Positions 1 through 11,739 of a DNA stretch of 64,000 nucleotides are shown piece by piece (positions within the stretch are counted from its first letter, which is position 1; each line of letters starts with the position of its first letter). Both the position numbers and the translations under genes were made by a program. The notes beneath the pieces are model-generated. The model did no database searches. It saw nothing but the letters and a program-made list of their open reading frames with translations, and had not been told where the DNA came from. Origin of the DNA: Isoetes taiwanensis (Eukaryota; Streptophyta; Lycopodiopsida; Isoetales; Isoetaceae); the NCBI GenBank assembly GCA_021234155.1, contig JAJEKV010000047.1, forward strand, positions 9,216,033 to 9,280,032. The letters run 5' to 3'.

Positions 1-652
1 GATGATGTGAAGACTTTGTGGAGAGGCAAGAAGTTGGGAAAGCTCACGTCACGTTTGAAGGCGTAGATGGGCTTCTATGGTGGGGTGCAATAGGAGGGCA
101 ACACGTGGAGGGCTAGATCTTGTCCCAGCTCTAGGGGGCAAGAAAGGTGGACAAAGTCAAGTTTTATAGCGGTGGCACGAAAATACGCAAAAAAAATTTA
201 TACGCAAAATTTTTTTATACGGCCTACCGGGAAAAAAAAAAATAGCGAAAACCTTTTTCTACATCTGGAGTCCCTTTTTCAACGGCCTCGCTAACTTAAC
301 CGCGGTTTAGCCCTTAACCACACCGCGCTCTCGCACACATGGTTAAAGCTTCGGCCTTGGCCTCTGCAGCAGCAACAGCGCATGGGGTCGCCGTTTTGAT
401 CGGATCTACACAGCATCTCTGCACCGCCGGACTGCAATTCTGCCCCCCCGTTTTTTTTCCTCCCAGGTTTTTCTCCTGCAAAAATCTTCACCCCTCGCTT
501 TGGATCGAAATACTACCCCCCCTCGGTCTGATCTTTGAGGTTTTCGGTTTTTCTCCTCTCTTTTTTATCGCTGTTTTGTTTAAGGAATGTGATCCAAACG
601 CTCCTGGGTCTCTGTCTATATAAGACGATTGTGTTAAAGTTCCAAAGGTACG
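1..652. other. Upstream and leader region of the UXS gene
   Basis: No gene is visible before the UXS start codon. The segment has A/T homopolymers around 190-245 and pyrimidine-rich stretches around 440-560. A TATATAA string at 617-623 lies only about 30 bases before the ATG, so it may be leader sequence rather than the core promoter. Short ORFs here overlap on both strands and have no family resemblance. Confidence 0.5.
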
Positions 653-2679
653 ATGAAGCAGATGAGTTTGAATCACAGGAGGCACGAGGATGGGGAGGAG
701 GTAAATCCCAGCAAAGGGCAGGATTACTCTCCCAAGCCGGAAAAGCCTTGGGGTTTGTTTAGACCCATTGATTATTTGCTTAAGGAGCAGAGGTTAGCCT
801 TCATTGTGATTGGCATGGTGCTGGCTACAGCATTTTTTGTCATGCAACCGGAGTTTTTGCAGTCAGATCACAGGGGTTCTTTGATTTCAAGAGGAGGGGA
901 AGTACAACGGTCTAGGAGTGCTATTGAAAATCCGTTGTCTTCAAATTATGAGACTTCTTTTTCCAGACAGATAGATGTGCACCAAACTGGGGGCAAGATC
1001 CCGCAGGGTTTGAGAAGAAAAGTTCTGAGAGTGTTGGTTACAGGAGGTGCCGGATTTGTGGGCAGTCACCTTGTGGACAAGTTAATGGCCAGAGGGGACA
1101 ATGTTATTGTGGTTGATAATTTCTTTACAGGGAGAAAAGAGAACGTGATGCATCATTTTGGCAATCCGAGGTTTGAACTGATCAGGCATGATGTAGTTGA
1201 GCCTCTTCTGGTGGAGGTTGATCAGATCTATCATCTGGCCTGCCCAGCTTCTCCTGTTCACTACAAGCATAACCCAGTCAAAACTATCATATCCTTCTGC
1301 TGGTTAGATGCTATTTGCATGTGCTCTTAATTTTTATTAGATGCAGTGCTTATGTGCAGGCTTTTAAATGTTCATTATTTTAGTTTTTTATTTTACTTCT
1401 TTTGCCCTCTCTCTTTTTAATTTTAAATCTGTTCTTCTCTGCCATATATAGTTTTTCAACAACATTAACTTCTTAGAAGTAGTATGTATAATTCTAATTG
1501 GCTGTTTTAGAAATGCGTTTTAGATTTACTGTGGCATCCTTAATTCTCTTTTTTCACAAGACAAATGTTGTGGGGACCTTGAACATGCTGGGGCTTGCTA
1601 AGCGTGTAGGCGCTCGTTTTCTCTTGACCAGCACAAGTGAGGTATATGGAGATCCACTGGAGCATCCTCAAAAAGAAGAGTACTGGGGCAATGTCAACCC
1701 GATAGGTTTGTTATCTTTTCTAGTATCGTATCCATGGTAGAAAAATTATTATCAGCCATGCAACTATTAGAAAGAAAATGCTGTAAATATTTCTCATCTG
1801 TCTTGCAAATTGCAGGTGTGCGCAGCTGTTATGATGAAGGGAAGAGAACTGCAGAGACACTTACCATGGATTATCATAGAGGAGCCAATGTGGAGGTTAA
1901 TTTCTTTTTAAGATTCAAGGGCAGTTATTCCATATATCAAATGAATGAATTTGAGATTATTTCCCTTTGGTGCATGCAGGTCCGAATAGCCCGCATTTTT
2001 AATACCTATGGTCCAAGAATGTGCATTGATGATGGGCGGGTTGTGAGCAATTTTGTCGCACAGGTATGTTTACGATAGTCTGAAGTGCATTGATGGATGT
2101 TGATATGGGCTGCTAACATCTGATTCAATTCATCCAGGCATTACGAAAAGAGCCATTGACAGTTTATGGCGATGGCAAACAAACAAGAAGTTTTCAGTAC
2201 GTTTCAGATCTGGTAACTGTCCTTGTGACCTAATTATGCAGTCTGTGCGTGTATACTTGATTTGGACCAAAGATTAACTTCTTTGTGCAAATTTTTAGGT
2301 GGAAGGACTTATGAGACTGATGGAAAATGAGCACATAGGACCTTTTAACCTTGGGAACCCTGGGGAATTTACAATGCTGGAGCTTGCAGAGGTAATATTT
2401 GGAATCTGGATTTGCTAAAACTCTTTGCGAATTATGAATGATACAACGTGGGAAACTTTGTGGTGGGTGCAGGTGGTGAAACAAACGATAGATCCTAAAG
2501 CAACAATAGAGTTCCGAGAGAACACTGCTGATGATCCACACATGAGGAAGCCAGATATTACAAAGGCGAAAAAGCTTCTTGGATGGGAACCCAAGGTAGC
2601 GCTTCGCGATGGGCTGCCCCTCATGGTTGGTGATTTCAGGAAACGAATCTTTGGAGATGGTGATGAGACCAGCAAATGA
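653..2679 (+). CDS. UXS: UDP-glucuronate decarboxylase (UDP-xylose synthase), membrane-anchored type, 7 exons
   Basis: The enzyme converts UDP-glucuronate to UDP-xylose for cell-wall xylan and glycoprotein synthesis, and this type usually sits in the Golgi. My exon model is 653-1288, 1558-1705, 1816-1895, 1980-2063, 2138-2212, 2299-2391 and 2473-2679. It sums to 1323 bp (440 aa), normal for membrane-anchored plant UXS. Residues about 47-65 form one hydrophobic helix after a short basic N-terminus (type II anchor). The NAD-binding loop GGAGFVG is at 131-137, and the SDR catalytic pair is Tyr267 and Lys271 in SCYDEGK. The conserved blocks YHLACPASP and STSEVYGDP are present, and the C-terminal GDFRKRIFG fits the family. 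All exon phases agree and no lesion is seen. Introns 2-6 are GT-AG, but intron 1 can only be spliced in frame as AT-AC (see separate entry). The family call is certain; the paralogue is not. Confidence 0.96.
1289..1557 (+). other. U12-type AT-AC intron (intron 1 of UXS)
   Basis: The donor at 1289 reads ATATCCTTCT, nearly the textbook minor-spliceosome donor. The last two bases, 1556-1557, are AC. A branch-site-like TCCTTAAT lies at 1537-1544, putting the branch A about 14 nt from the 3' end, within the usual U12 range. Splicing here joins the codons for K-T-I to K-T-N-V in phase 0, the conserved UXS sequence. No GT-AG choice nearby gives that reading frame. Confidence 0.9.
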
Positions 2680-5260
2680 GCCACCGGAAACCACATAGAG
2701 GTTGCAAGTATCTAAAACCAAACAAAATTTTGCAACTAGTGCTGCTTTGTGGCATCATCAACAGTGTTGCTGCATCTGCAAGCTGGCTGCTTATTCATTA
2801 ATTTCCTTGCATGCTGTTGTGAGGAAAATATTTATTTATGTGGTTAATACATGTGACTCGAGCTGTTTGAATTGGTGTAAATACTTGTCATCTGAAAGCA
2901 ACCAAGAAGGAATGACATATGTGCACTACCAGCAGCATATATTAAATTTAAAAGCTTAATATTAAACTACAGGCATGTAGTCGTGGTGCACCCATACTTC
3001 TGCTGTTGTGAACTCATTTGACTTTTTGGCTATTCAAAGAGTTCACTAATCGTGTGGAGTAATTTTATATTTGAGAATAATAGATATAATGTGACATTGG
3101 AAAGGGCTTAAAGATTAGTCAGCACAGACATGCACTTGTTGGACATGTTCTAAGTGCGACTGTGACATTAATGGAGACGTGCCTCTGTGTTGCTGACCAA
3201 TTCTGAAATGGCTTTTCCAAGTATGGCTGGCCATATGGGTGCATGGAAACGTCTGGAAGATGCCATTTTATGGGCAAGCCTCTTTAATTTGTGGGCTATA
3301 GCTGATCCTCTATAACTCATAAATGACCCACTCCAAATGCACAAAAACATTTTGTTTCCAAGAAGGCCAAATTGTAGGGCCACACGAAACATTTTGTTTC
3401 CAAGAAGGAAGAAGGCCAAATTGTAGGCCCAACAATTGCTGGAATGTTGCATAAAAACACAGAATATGCTCAATGATTGGTTCGCTCTCAAAAGTAGCAT
3501 AACTAGTGGTCCAACAACACACGATAAGTGGATGTCCTGCTCAATAACCAAATGGCGTGCATGGGCTTATTGACATCCATGCACAATTGGACCTCATGCA
3601 AAGGTTCAAGGATAGAGACTATTTTGCATCAATGCCAGTCATAGGCTATCATATCTAGTTGACTATCATATCTAGTTCGTAATAAACGTGAGGCTCAAAT
3701 TATGTATTATTATGCGTGAATTACAAAGCATACTATTGTGCTCCAAGTTGTGTCGCTTCAACATGCTTTCCCTGTTTGGATGCTTCGCCTGTTTGTTTCT
3801 ATTGCACCACTTACTTCCCTATTTGTTTCTCTTGCACTGCTTCAACACCCACATCAATAGATCTATTTCGAGCTTTCTAGCTTGTTCTTGTATTCCTGCT
3901 TATGTACATATTCTTAACTAAAAGGAGAGGTGCATATTCTTTTCCACTTATACCATACTGATTTCAAGTTCTATTCTTCTTGTTTTATTCTTGTATCTTG
4001 TTACAGAGTTCGTTATCTAGTTCTAGTCTAGTTCGAGTCTTGGTTTCAATTTTTTCATTTTCAATTTTATGAGGAGCAAGGGGTTATTAGAAGATATGTT
4101 GCAAGGGATAGAGCAGCTCAAAGTGTTATGCTATCAACTTCACCCAGTTGAAGAGGAATTACAAGCAGCTTGATGTCAAACATAGAGATATACAGTTGGA
4201 TGATCAAATATAAGCTTCACATCCAGTTCGTGATTCTAGTTTAGGTTTTTGATCCAGTTACAACCCCAGATCCATCGTTCTTGATCTAATTCTAGTTCTT
4301 GATCCCGTTTCCTATGCAAAGGTATAGTAGCCTCTACTTCATCTTCTGACATAGACCATACTCCTATTAGACCCTCCAGTTCTTGCTCTAAAGACAACTT
4401 CTTCAACTTTCATCTTCCATTGCACTTTATTATCATAGCATTGTTCTTACTCATGTTCTAAATATTGATTCAACACTAGAATCTAATTTAGTGCCAGGTC
4501 TTGATAATAATTCAAATTCAAGTTCCAGATCATTGGATTATTACCTCAAGTGACTATCTATGCTCTCCAACTATGATAAGGATATTTTGATGTTTGATCC
4601 TGGAGGTTTTGTTACAAGGATGATATAGCCTTTGATTCTAGAGAGGCAGAGTACATTATCACACGAGAGAGATGGTGCAACAACCATGCAATACATAATT
4701 ACATACATGGTCGCCATGCATGTGCAAGAAATCACTAATCTAAGCACAATCAAATCTTCATATATATGCATGCTAAGTGATATTATTCATGCATGTCTAC
4801 CAACTGTCGCATAGCCAAGTGGCAATCATGCATAATTATACTTTATTTAAAGAGGCACTATGTTATAGGGATGTTTAAAGATTGCAAAGTCCATTTCGCT
4901 TCAATGCCAGTCATAGGTTCTCATGTCTAGTTCATGTTCTTCCTCTCTTGTGCTCCAATCTTTTCTTTTCTAACTCCCGTCGTGTTCCTGCTCGTGTACC
5001 TATATTCGTATATAATGTTTGAGAGTAGTGATGCAATGGACTCTTTGGTATCAAGAAGGATTGATCCACTTGGTGAAGAATATATAATATACTAGTATTA
5101 CTCTCCTAGTTTTACACCAGATATGGTATTTGCATTAAAGATGCCTTGCTAGTTCTCGTTACCTAATCTTCCTCCTGATCTAATAGCTCATCAATTTCTA
5201 GTTGCAATTGCAATTGGACTTGGGGTTAATATCTCACACTCCATCATAAATGGTCCGAGG
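2680..5260. other. Intergenic, degenerate low-complexity sequence
   Basis: The first few hundred bases are the presumed 3' UTR of UXS. A roughly 42-bp tandem duplication lies at 3345-3432 (the unit starts AAACATTTTGTTTCCAAGAA). From about 3630 to 4930 short phrases such as ATCTAGTTC recur, and a block containing TGCCAGTCATAGG occurs at about 3630 and again at about 4905, which suggests an old internal duplication. I recognise no gene. Confidence 0.4.
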
Positions 5261-5272
5261 ATTTGCGTTTCT

Positions 5273-5952
5273 ATGCCAGTGGACTCGCCTTTATCAGGTT
5301 GTATAGTGGTGGAGAGTGGGTCTTGGTATAAGAAGTTGGATCTTAAACTTCTAAATGGTCCAGAATTAGTCCGTTTATTTCCTGATAAGAAGGCTTTTGC
5401 TAGCTTTCGTCGAGGTACTCGTGCGTCGCAGGCGTATATTCAACCTCCTTTTTGGGTTCAATCTTCCAGTGTTATTTCTTCATCTATTCATGCCTTTGCC
5501 AGTTGCTTTGCATATCTCGGCTTGGAAGAGCTCTACATCCAGTTCCGATGGTGTCGTCCTTAAAACCATCAGCTGCAGCTGTAATTCCTACTACTCTTCC
5601 TGTTGATGCTTCTTCTTCTTATGTTTCTGAGGTTATTATAGCTGATGGTCCTAATCTTCAGTGCACTAAAGAGTCATGGCGACAGGTCAATTGGAAGAAG
5701 GCAGTGAGAAAGAAGTATGCTATGTCATCTCATGAGGCTAGCCCGCCTCGTACTATTCAATGGCATGATAATTTGATGTCTATTGATGATCATCTAGATG
5801 TGGCAGAGCATGTTGATTGTGATGAGGCCATAAAATGCCTCAAGGCGGCACAAGGAGTTATTATACACTATGTATGGGTGGTTTTGCTTAGTGGACTATT
5901 TCATCCTCTAGGTTTTGAGTCCTATGTCACAGGTCCCTTGTATGTATCTTGA
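5273..5952 (+). pseudogene. Unrecognised degenerate coding-like region
   Basis: Two overlapping open frames (5273-5563, then about 5550-5952) read like one protein broken by a frameshift. The second part has ordinary protein-like composition, for example KESWRQVNWKKAVRKKY. The sequence before it is rich in serine-type codons, a style seen in retroelement gag or ORF1 proteins, but I cannot place it in a family. There is no convincing start, intron or downstream partner. Confidence 0.25.
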
Positions 5953-6019
5953 ATTTTCTTGATAATGGATTGTCGTCCTTTAAAAAAATATATATATATA
6001 TTAAAATGGTTCACAAAAT

Positions 6020-6245
6020 CTATCAAATTTATGTAGACCTATGCATTAAACCTATGTAAACATATGCATTAAACCTATGGAAGCTATGCATTAAACCTAT
6101 GTAGGCCTATGAAAGCCCATTGAACTGCATTAAAACTATGTAAACTTGTGCATTTGCACTAAACCTATGTAAACCTGTGTATTAAAACCTATGAAAGCCC
6201 ATTGAAACACATTAAATCTACGTAAATCTATGCATTAAACCTAAT
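6020..6245. repeat. Degenerate minisatellite (unit about 30 bp)
   Basis: The phrase GCATTAAACCTATGTAAACC and close variants repeat about eight times, with alternate units ending in GAAAGCCCATTGAA. The units have drifted, so the array is old. A short (TA)n tract lies just before it at about 5988-6000. Confidence 0.75.
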
Positions 6246-7856
6246 ACAACGGTGTTGGAGCCTCGCAGGTGCGCTTACAGTTTCTGCATGGTATAATGAA
6301 ACACGATTATTGAGTAGGAAAAATTCCAAACAAAGTTCCTTCTTTTGAGATGGGATCGTCCAATTTGGTAGAAAATCGTTTCCATTCTTCCTCCTATAGC
6401 ACAGGTAGTGGCTTCTTAATTTTGGGTGGTTCATGAGGATGTTAAGGCCGAGCATTTGGTGAATTCTATCTATAAGATACTTCTTGCTGCAGAGGTGTTG
6501 CCCCCCTCACATTGCAGCCCTTGAAGATTTTGGTAAAGCTTCTGGGGATAAAGAGAAATGTACTATTATTTCAGACTCATGAAAGGATTCAATATGTGGG
6601 ATAAAAGTACATAGCCACCAATCTACCACCAAGTTGCTTGGTCTCCCCCGAGGCTAAATATGAATCTTCATGGTTTGTGGGAGCCCATTGTTTCAGAATC
6701 TTGTTTTTACATGACCAAGGCAAGATGCAGATCAGAGCAATAAGGCTACTGGTTGCATGGAATTGCAGAAGAATTTCTGTAGCAAAGGGATGAACAAAAT
6801 GAGATCTCTACTGTTGCTTGCTATCGAAACAAGCATGAATACCAACAAGAATGTTGGCCCAAGTAATCTGGCTTCCAGCAGCATACCGTCATGGAGACCA
6901 CTGGTCCCAACATTCATACTCAGGTTTGAGGTTACTTAATTTGGATGCATTTTGTTCTGCATGTGATAAGCAAGTAATCTAAATCCCGTGGAAGCTTTAC
7001 AATTGCTAAAATAGGATGTTAATTTTCTTATCTTCTTATTTGTCAAATACAAGAGTCAAAGATTCCCGTCAGATTTGGTTTTCTTGTCTATCTTTAATCT
7101 GTCTTGCTTCTATTCTTTAAGTAAAGATTTGAAGTTATGAGAATATGACCATCATTTAGTAAGCTCAGTGGTTAATGGAGTAGGAATCACAGATCTGAAC
7201 CTGCTCATAGGTCATATGTTGATATGCTCATACTCAAGCTTGTTAAGCTAGATTGCATCTTATTTTCTGCTGCAAGTTATGGCTAAAATATGATCTTAGC
7301 TGGCTCTTTAAAACTGTTATGATGGAAAAATGTTTGGATGTTGATTAATAGACTAATCCTCATCTTCTATTTTTCTGCTTTATCTTTCTGTTTAAGCAGA
7401 GTGAAGGGGATAACTTAAAAGATCCCATGACACCTGCTAGTGCTTCCATAATTACCCAACATGCTAATTTTTTGTTGGTTTACTGCAGATAACAGGATCT
7501 TTACTCTTTGCATTGATATATTTACCTGTCAATTCATTGGAGCGTCTCTCTTGGAGTTCTACTTCGGATATTGGGAGGGACTTACACTTTACTTTTGTAA
7601 ACCATGATACTTGTATCTTAATACTTGTATCTTAAAAATGAATTATGTAATTTTTTTTCACTTGAATTCTGATCTGAAATATTCATGTACTTCCTTACTT
7701 ACTATATTCTCTTGGATTGTTGGAGAATAGCTCAATTGATGATAGCAATAAACTATGGATTGGGAACTTGTGCTTCTCCACTATAATGAATGATGGATTT
7801 AGAGCCCAAACTTTTATGAAACTTCATAATGGGTCTCCCAAGAACAGCAAGAGGCT
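6246..7856. other. Intergenic, nothing recognised
   Basis: AT-rich sequence with only short chance ORFs on both strands. I see no motif, repeat pair or splice-consistent exon set that I can defend. Confidence 0.4.
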
Positions 7857-8840
7857 TTGAACCTGGTAGATAAGTTATCTAAGATGGCACATTTCTTGCC
7901 ATGTCGTACCACAGATACAACTTTGGATACCACTTGTTGTTTACTAAAGAAATTTTTAGATTGCATAGAATGCCTAAGGTGATCGTCTCTGATAGAGATT
8001 CGAAGTTCATCAATGCCTTTTGGCAGACTTCTTCGCCACGATCTGCACCAAGTTATGGATGCGTTTGTCTTATCATCCTAAAACAAATGGGCGAAGGGAG
8101 CGCACCAACAAAATCTTGGAGGACATGTTGAGAAATTACGTTTGGAACAAGCAATCCAAATGGGCTGATTATATCCACCTGATTGAGTTTGCGTACAATA
8201 GTATGAAGCAAGAGTCATCGAGGATGTCTTCTTTCATGATTAATTATGGCTATCAATGCTTCTCCAGATTCGTGGCACAAGCTAATGTCCAAAGTGGAGT
8301 TTCTCGGCAACTTTTGGCTGATATGCAGCAGCTTGTGGAGGAAGTGCGAGGCTATCTTCTAGCATCAAGGACACGTCAAAAGAGTCTAACAGATAGAGAT
8401 AGATCTCCATGAGATTTTGTGGTGGGAGATAAAGTTTGGCTCAAGATCAAGGTGAAGCAAGCGAAGCTCCAAATCGGCAATTGCAAGAAACTTGCTCCAA
8501 GATGGGCGGGACCCTTTAAGATTATAAAGCGAATAAGAAGCCAATCCTATAAGCTTGATTTACCCGCTCATCTAAAGGTTCATAAGGCTTCCATGTAAGC
8601 TTATTAAAGAACCACACTCCAAACTGGGAGGAATATTTGGAGACTCCAAACTTGTTGGAGCAATTTGAGATTGTTCCCGAGTTAATTCTTGATAAAACAT
8701 TCAAGAAGACATGAAGTCAGAATTCCTTCAATACTTGGTCAAGTGGAAACACTTGCCCATGGAAGATGTGACGTGGGTATTGACACATGATCTAGAGAAG
8801 CAATACCCACAGTTCATGGAGCAATTCGATGGCCAGGTCG
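7857..8840 (+). mobile_element. Ty3/gypsy chromovirus fragment (integrase C-part and chromodomain)
   Basis: This is the 3' part of a gypsy pol gene. In order it shows the integrase core ([10 protein letters not shown], then [10 protein letters not shown] with a catalytic Asp, then [11 protein letters not shown] and LEDMLRNYV), the GPF/Y-type C-terminal region (WAGPFKII) and a chromodomain (FLQYLVKWKHLPMEDVTWV near 8720-8790). These place it among plant chromoviruses. The reading frame shifts several times, at least near 7950, 8030 and 8410, and no protease, reverse transcriptase or LTR is visible. It is therefore a truncated, dead copy. The LINE fragment to its right points the other way. Confidence 0.88.
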
Positions 8841-9044
8841 CCTCCGACTTAGTCGACGCCGGCTCAACAGGTGAGTTGTAGCTTTGGCATGTATGTTAGA
8901 GCTAAGATGGAAAGAAGGTAGGCATCCTGGTCTAGCTAAGATGATCGTTGGCGATGATGGAATCATCCTAAATGTTGCCTGGCCATGATGCACTGTGTGT
9001 GCGCATGTGCTCATATAGGTTAAGCAGGTGATCATTGGTGATAA

Positions 9045-10035
9045 CTATTCCACCCAATCTTCAAGCTGGTCTATAAACAATCCAAACAAAGTAGGGGACA
9101 TGGGGCAGCCCTGTTTGACCCCCATATTACTGCTTACCTCATCTGAACCTACCCCGCAATAAGGAAATGAAAGCTGTACCAAAACCTTTTCATATAGCAT
9201 CTTGACAGCATTTCTCAGATCCCCAGGTATCCCAAGCATCTCCATCCGCTCCCAAAGATCCCCCTGTGTACAGTGTCAAATGCTTTTGTAAAATCCACAA
9301 AAAGTGCATACAACTGTTTTCTAGTTCTTATGACAGAGTCTATCAAAGCATGCAAAGTGATCAGATGGTCTGTCATTGATCTTTTAGGCCTGAATCCTGC
9401 TTGCCCCATTGCCCTAGCATTGTTCTTTTATGCCCATCCACTAATCTTCCTGTTTACCATGGTGGCATATAGTTTGGCATACAGATTGCTAATCATTATC
9501 ATTCTGTAATTGTTTGGATCTTTTTCATCCCCCAATTTGTGCAAAGGAATAACTCTGTTTACTTGCCAACTGTGTGGAAAGCCCTCTCTCAAGACTGCGT
9601 TCATTAATTTCCAAAGAATCTCATGAGTTTTCGAACCTGCCCATTTAAACATCTCTGCTACTAACCCCAATGTGTCTGCAGCTTTCCCATTTGCTAATGT
9701 TTGCAAACCTTCTTGTACATCCTCCAACGTGAACTCCCAACCCCCATCAGTCATATACTACCTGGGATGTGATACAATCTAGATATATAATCTAGTAATT
9801 CTTCCCTCCCTAACACAACACAGTGTTTTAGTTTCGTTTTGATTCGATTCCAAAATCTCTTAGGCTCCTGAAGCAGCTCGCCCATCATTTGCAAGTGCCT
9901 TTTTCTTCTTTGATTGCAAGTGCCTTTTTCTTTGAGTCGAGAAAGGCATTGTTTGTCTCGTTGACGAAACCATTTGTATGCTTCCGTGTGTGATTGGATG
10001 CAACCATATTCTAATGAGAATGGTTGTACTTTCAC
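9045..10035 (-). mobile_element. Non-LTR retrotransposon (LINE) reverse-transcriptase fragment
   Basis: Read on the minus strand, the order is a basic linker (RRKRHLQMMGELLQEPKRFW), a pre-RT segment (TDGGWEFTLEDVQEGLQTL), and RT motifs VIPLHKLGD, GQAGFRPKRSMTDHL, LYALFVDFTKAFDTV (an RT motif A Asp) and MGVKQGCPMSPTLFGLFID. The pieces lie in different frames (9751-10035, 9428-9754, 9215-9409, 9045-9245), so the copy is frameshifted. The endonuclease and the YADD motif are not recognisable, so both ends are missing or decayed. Confidence 0.85.
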
Positions 10036-10045
10036 TTTTATGGGC

Positions 10046-10071
10046 CTTTCTCGACTCGCGAGTCGAGAAAG
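10046..10071. repeat. Perfect 26-bp palindrome inside a short inverted-repeat cluster
   Basis: The sequence is its own reverse complement, with CTTTCTCGACTCG on each side of the dyad. A further copy of the arm (GAGTCGAGAAAGG) lies near 9936, and the phrase ATTGGATGCA occurs at both about 9995 and 10090. The cluster looks like the remains of a small foldback or TIR element lodged near the LINE fragment. Confidence 0.75.
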
Positions 10072-10155
10072 ACACTACTTCCCACGTCATTGGATGCAGT
10101 TGTATGGAATGAATGTCCTCCATTGTAATTTGATTTCAACATTCTTTTCTTCGTT

Positions 10156-10720
10156 TTGACTAATGGCACCGTAATTGTTAATCATACTCTCCTTGCTCCG
10201 TGTGGTTCGGGCACGGATCCGACACGAAAGCCTGAGATCCTTCGGGCATCGCAGAGAGGCTTTGCGCCGAGACCTGAGATCCCGCTCAAGGAAAAGAAAT
10301 ACCGTTACAGCACAGACCCGGTCACGCTTTACACTCTTGCCCGCCTGCGGGATAAGGTTGCTTTCGCGTAATTGAGAGGTTGCTCGCTACACCCGGGGAT
10401 AAAGAACGCGGCGAAGAACAAAGAGAAAGTCGAGGAAGCTCAAAGCATCTTGCAAGCATTGCATAACATCCACGGAGGTTGGGGAAGGAGCATATTCGAT
10501 GAAAGGCGTGGGGGGGAGAGTGGAGAAGTCGGGGTGGATGTGGTCGGCGGTAGCTCCAGAGGCACCTCCACGTGAGGCATTCCACACTCTTCGGGTTGCC
10601 CCAAGGCTTACGATCGGCGTGAAGAAGCGCCGCTAGTTAATCCCCTAAGGTGGACCATCTACCAAGATGATGTAACTGTAGTGACAGCAAGACCGCCATG
10701 GTCTCTGCGTCCGATGTAAA
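10156..10720 (+). other. GC-rich island with a short unrecognised ORF
   Basis: This stretch is clearly richer in G and C than its surroundings. It holds a 71-codon frame (10156-10371) ending in YTLARLRDKVAFA. A run GCGCCGCTAG lies near 10628, and an AATAAAAA string near 10745 could serve as a polyadenylation signal. I recognise no domain. It could be the end of a small gene or a transposon piece. Confidence 0.25.
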
Positions 10721-10939
10721 ATACATTGTACCTATTCCATTTATTAATAAAAATTCTTTTTCAACTAGTTCTTTGGTTTCAATCTTTAATGAATTTCCTT
10801 TGTTTCAGTTGCATTGTTCTTGTTCTCGACTCGCTAACCGGGAAAAGCGCAAACAAAGTTTGGAATCGCGAGTTTTATTCAAAAATTGAATTAAGGATAG
10901 TTTTCGGGTCGAGGTGCTTCTTTTTATGTAAATTAACAG

Positions 10940-11000
10940 GGTTCCGAAAAAAAATGGGAATGGAATGAGTCCCACTTTAATTAAATACGACTTATATTCT
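10940..11000 (+). repeat. Dispersed repeat, second copy at 36740-36792
   Basis: Both places carry AACAG(G/A)GTTC(C/T)GAAAAAA, then ATGGGAAT, then CCCACTTTAATTAAAT. The match covers about 55 bases with a small indel in the middle. No coding content is seen. It may be part of a SINE or other short interspersed family. Confidence 0.65.
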
Positions 11001-11040
11001 CTTAAAATTTTTGTACTTTTTTCGTATACATGTTTTTTCT

Positions 11041-11106
11041 GGCACCTCGACCCAGATTTGAACCCATGACCTTTCAACTCCAAACCTAAGTGCTTACCAC
11101 CACACC
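11041..11106 (-). mobile_element. tRNA-like SINE head (minus strand)
   Basis: On the minus strand a box-A-like TGGTGGTAAGCAC is followed about 30 nt later by a box-B-like GGGTTCAAATCTGGG, the spacing of an internal RNA polymerase III promoter. It does not fold into a full tRNA cloverleaf. A GGGTCGAGGTGC string at about 10907 is the inverted partner of the end of this block. Confidence 0.4.
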
Positions 11107-11141
11107 CAGAGAGAGAGAGAGAGAGAGAAGGAGAGAGAGAG
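11107..11141. repeat. Short GA microsatellite
   Basis: An interrupted (GA)n run directly follows the tRNA-like block. Confidence 0.85.
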
Positions 11142-11284
11142 AGTATTTTAACGTCACGCCACTAGGCAGCATCCAACTGGACATGTGACCACACACCACA
11201 CACCACACTACATTGCTTGGTTGGGCCCTGCCCCCAACCACTTTACATTGTATCTGTGGGTTTTGACACCCAACAGCCAGAGTG

Positions 11285-11546
<262 letters not shown>

Positions 11547-11739
11547 AACCTCCACAAGTTACGCACTGATTCTATCGCACCGATTCTATGGTGCAAAGGG
11601 GGGCAGGTGAGCAGCAAGGTTTCTAACATTTAGGGTTACGCATCAATCCTACAATTTTTAACATTTGGACTGAGCTTGCAAAGTTTCAAAACTTTCTGTT
11701 TTAGACTGAGGTATTCTATTTTTTAACTGAGGTGCTTAT

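Noticed and set aside
1289-1560. A GT-AG version of UXS intron 1 (acceptor CACAAG at 1560)
   Set aside because: It loses the conserved Lys codon and no matching in-frame GT donor exists, whereas the AT-AC model fits exactly.
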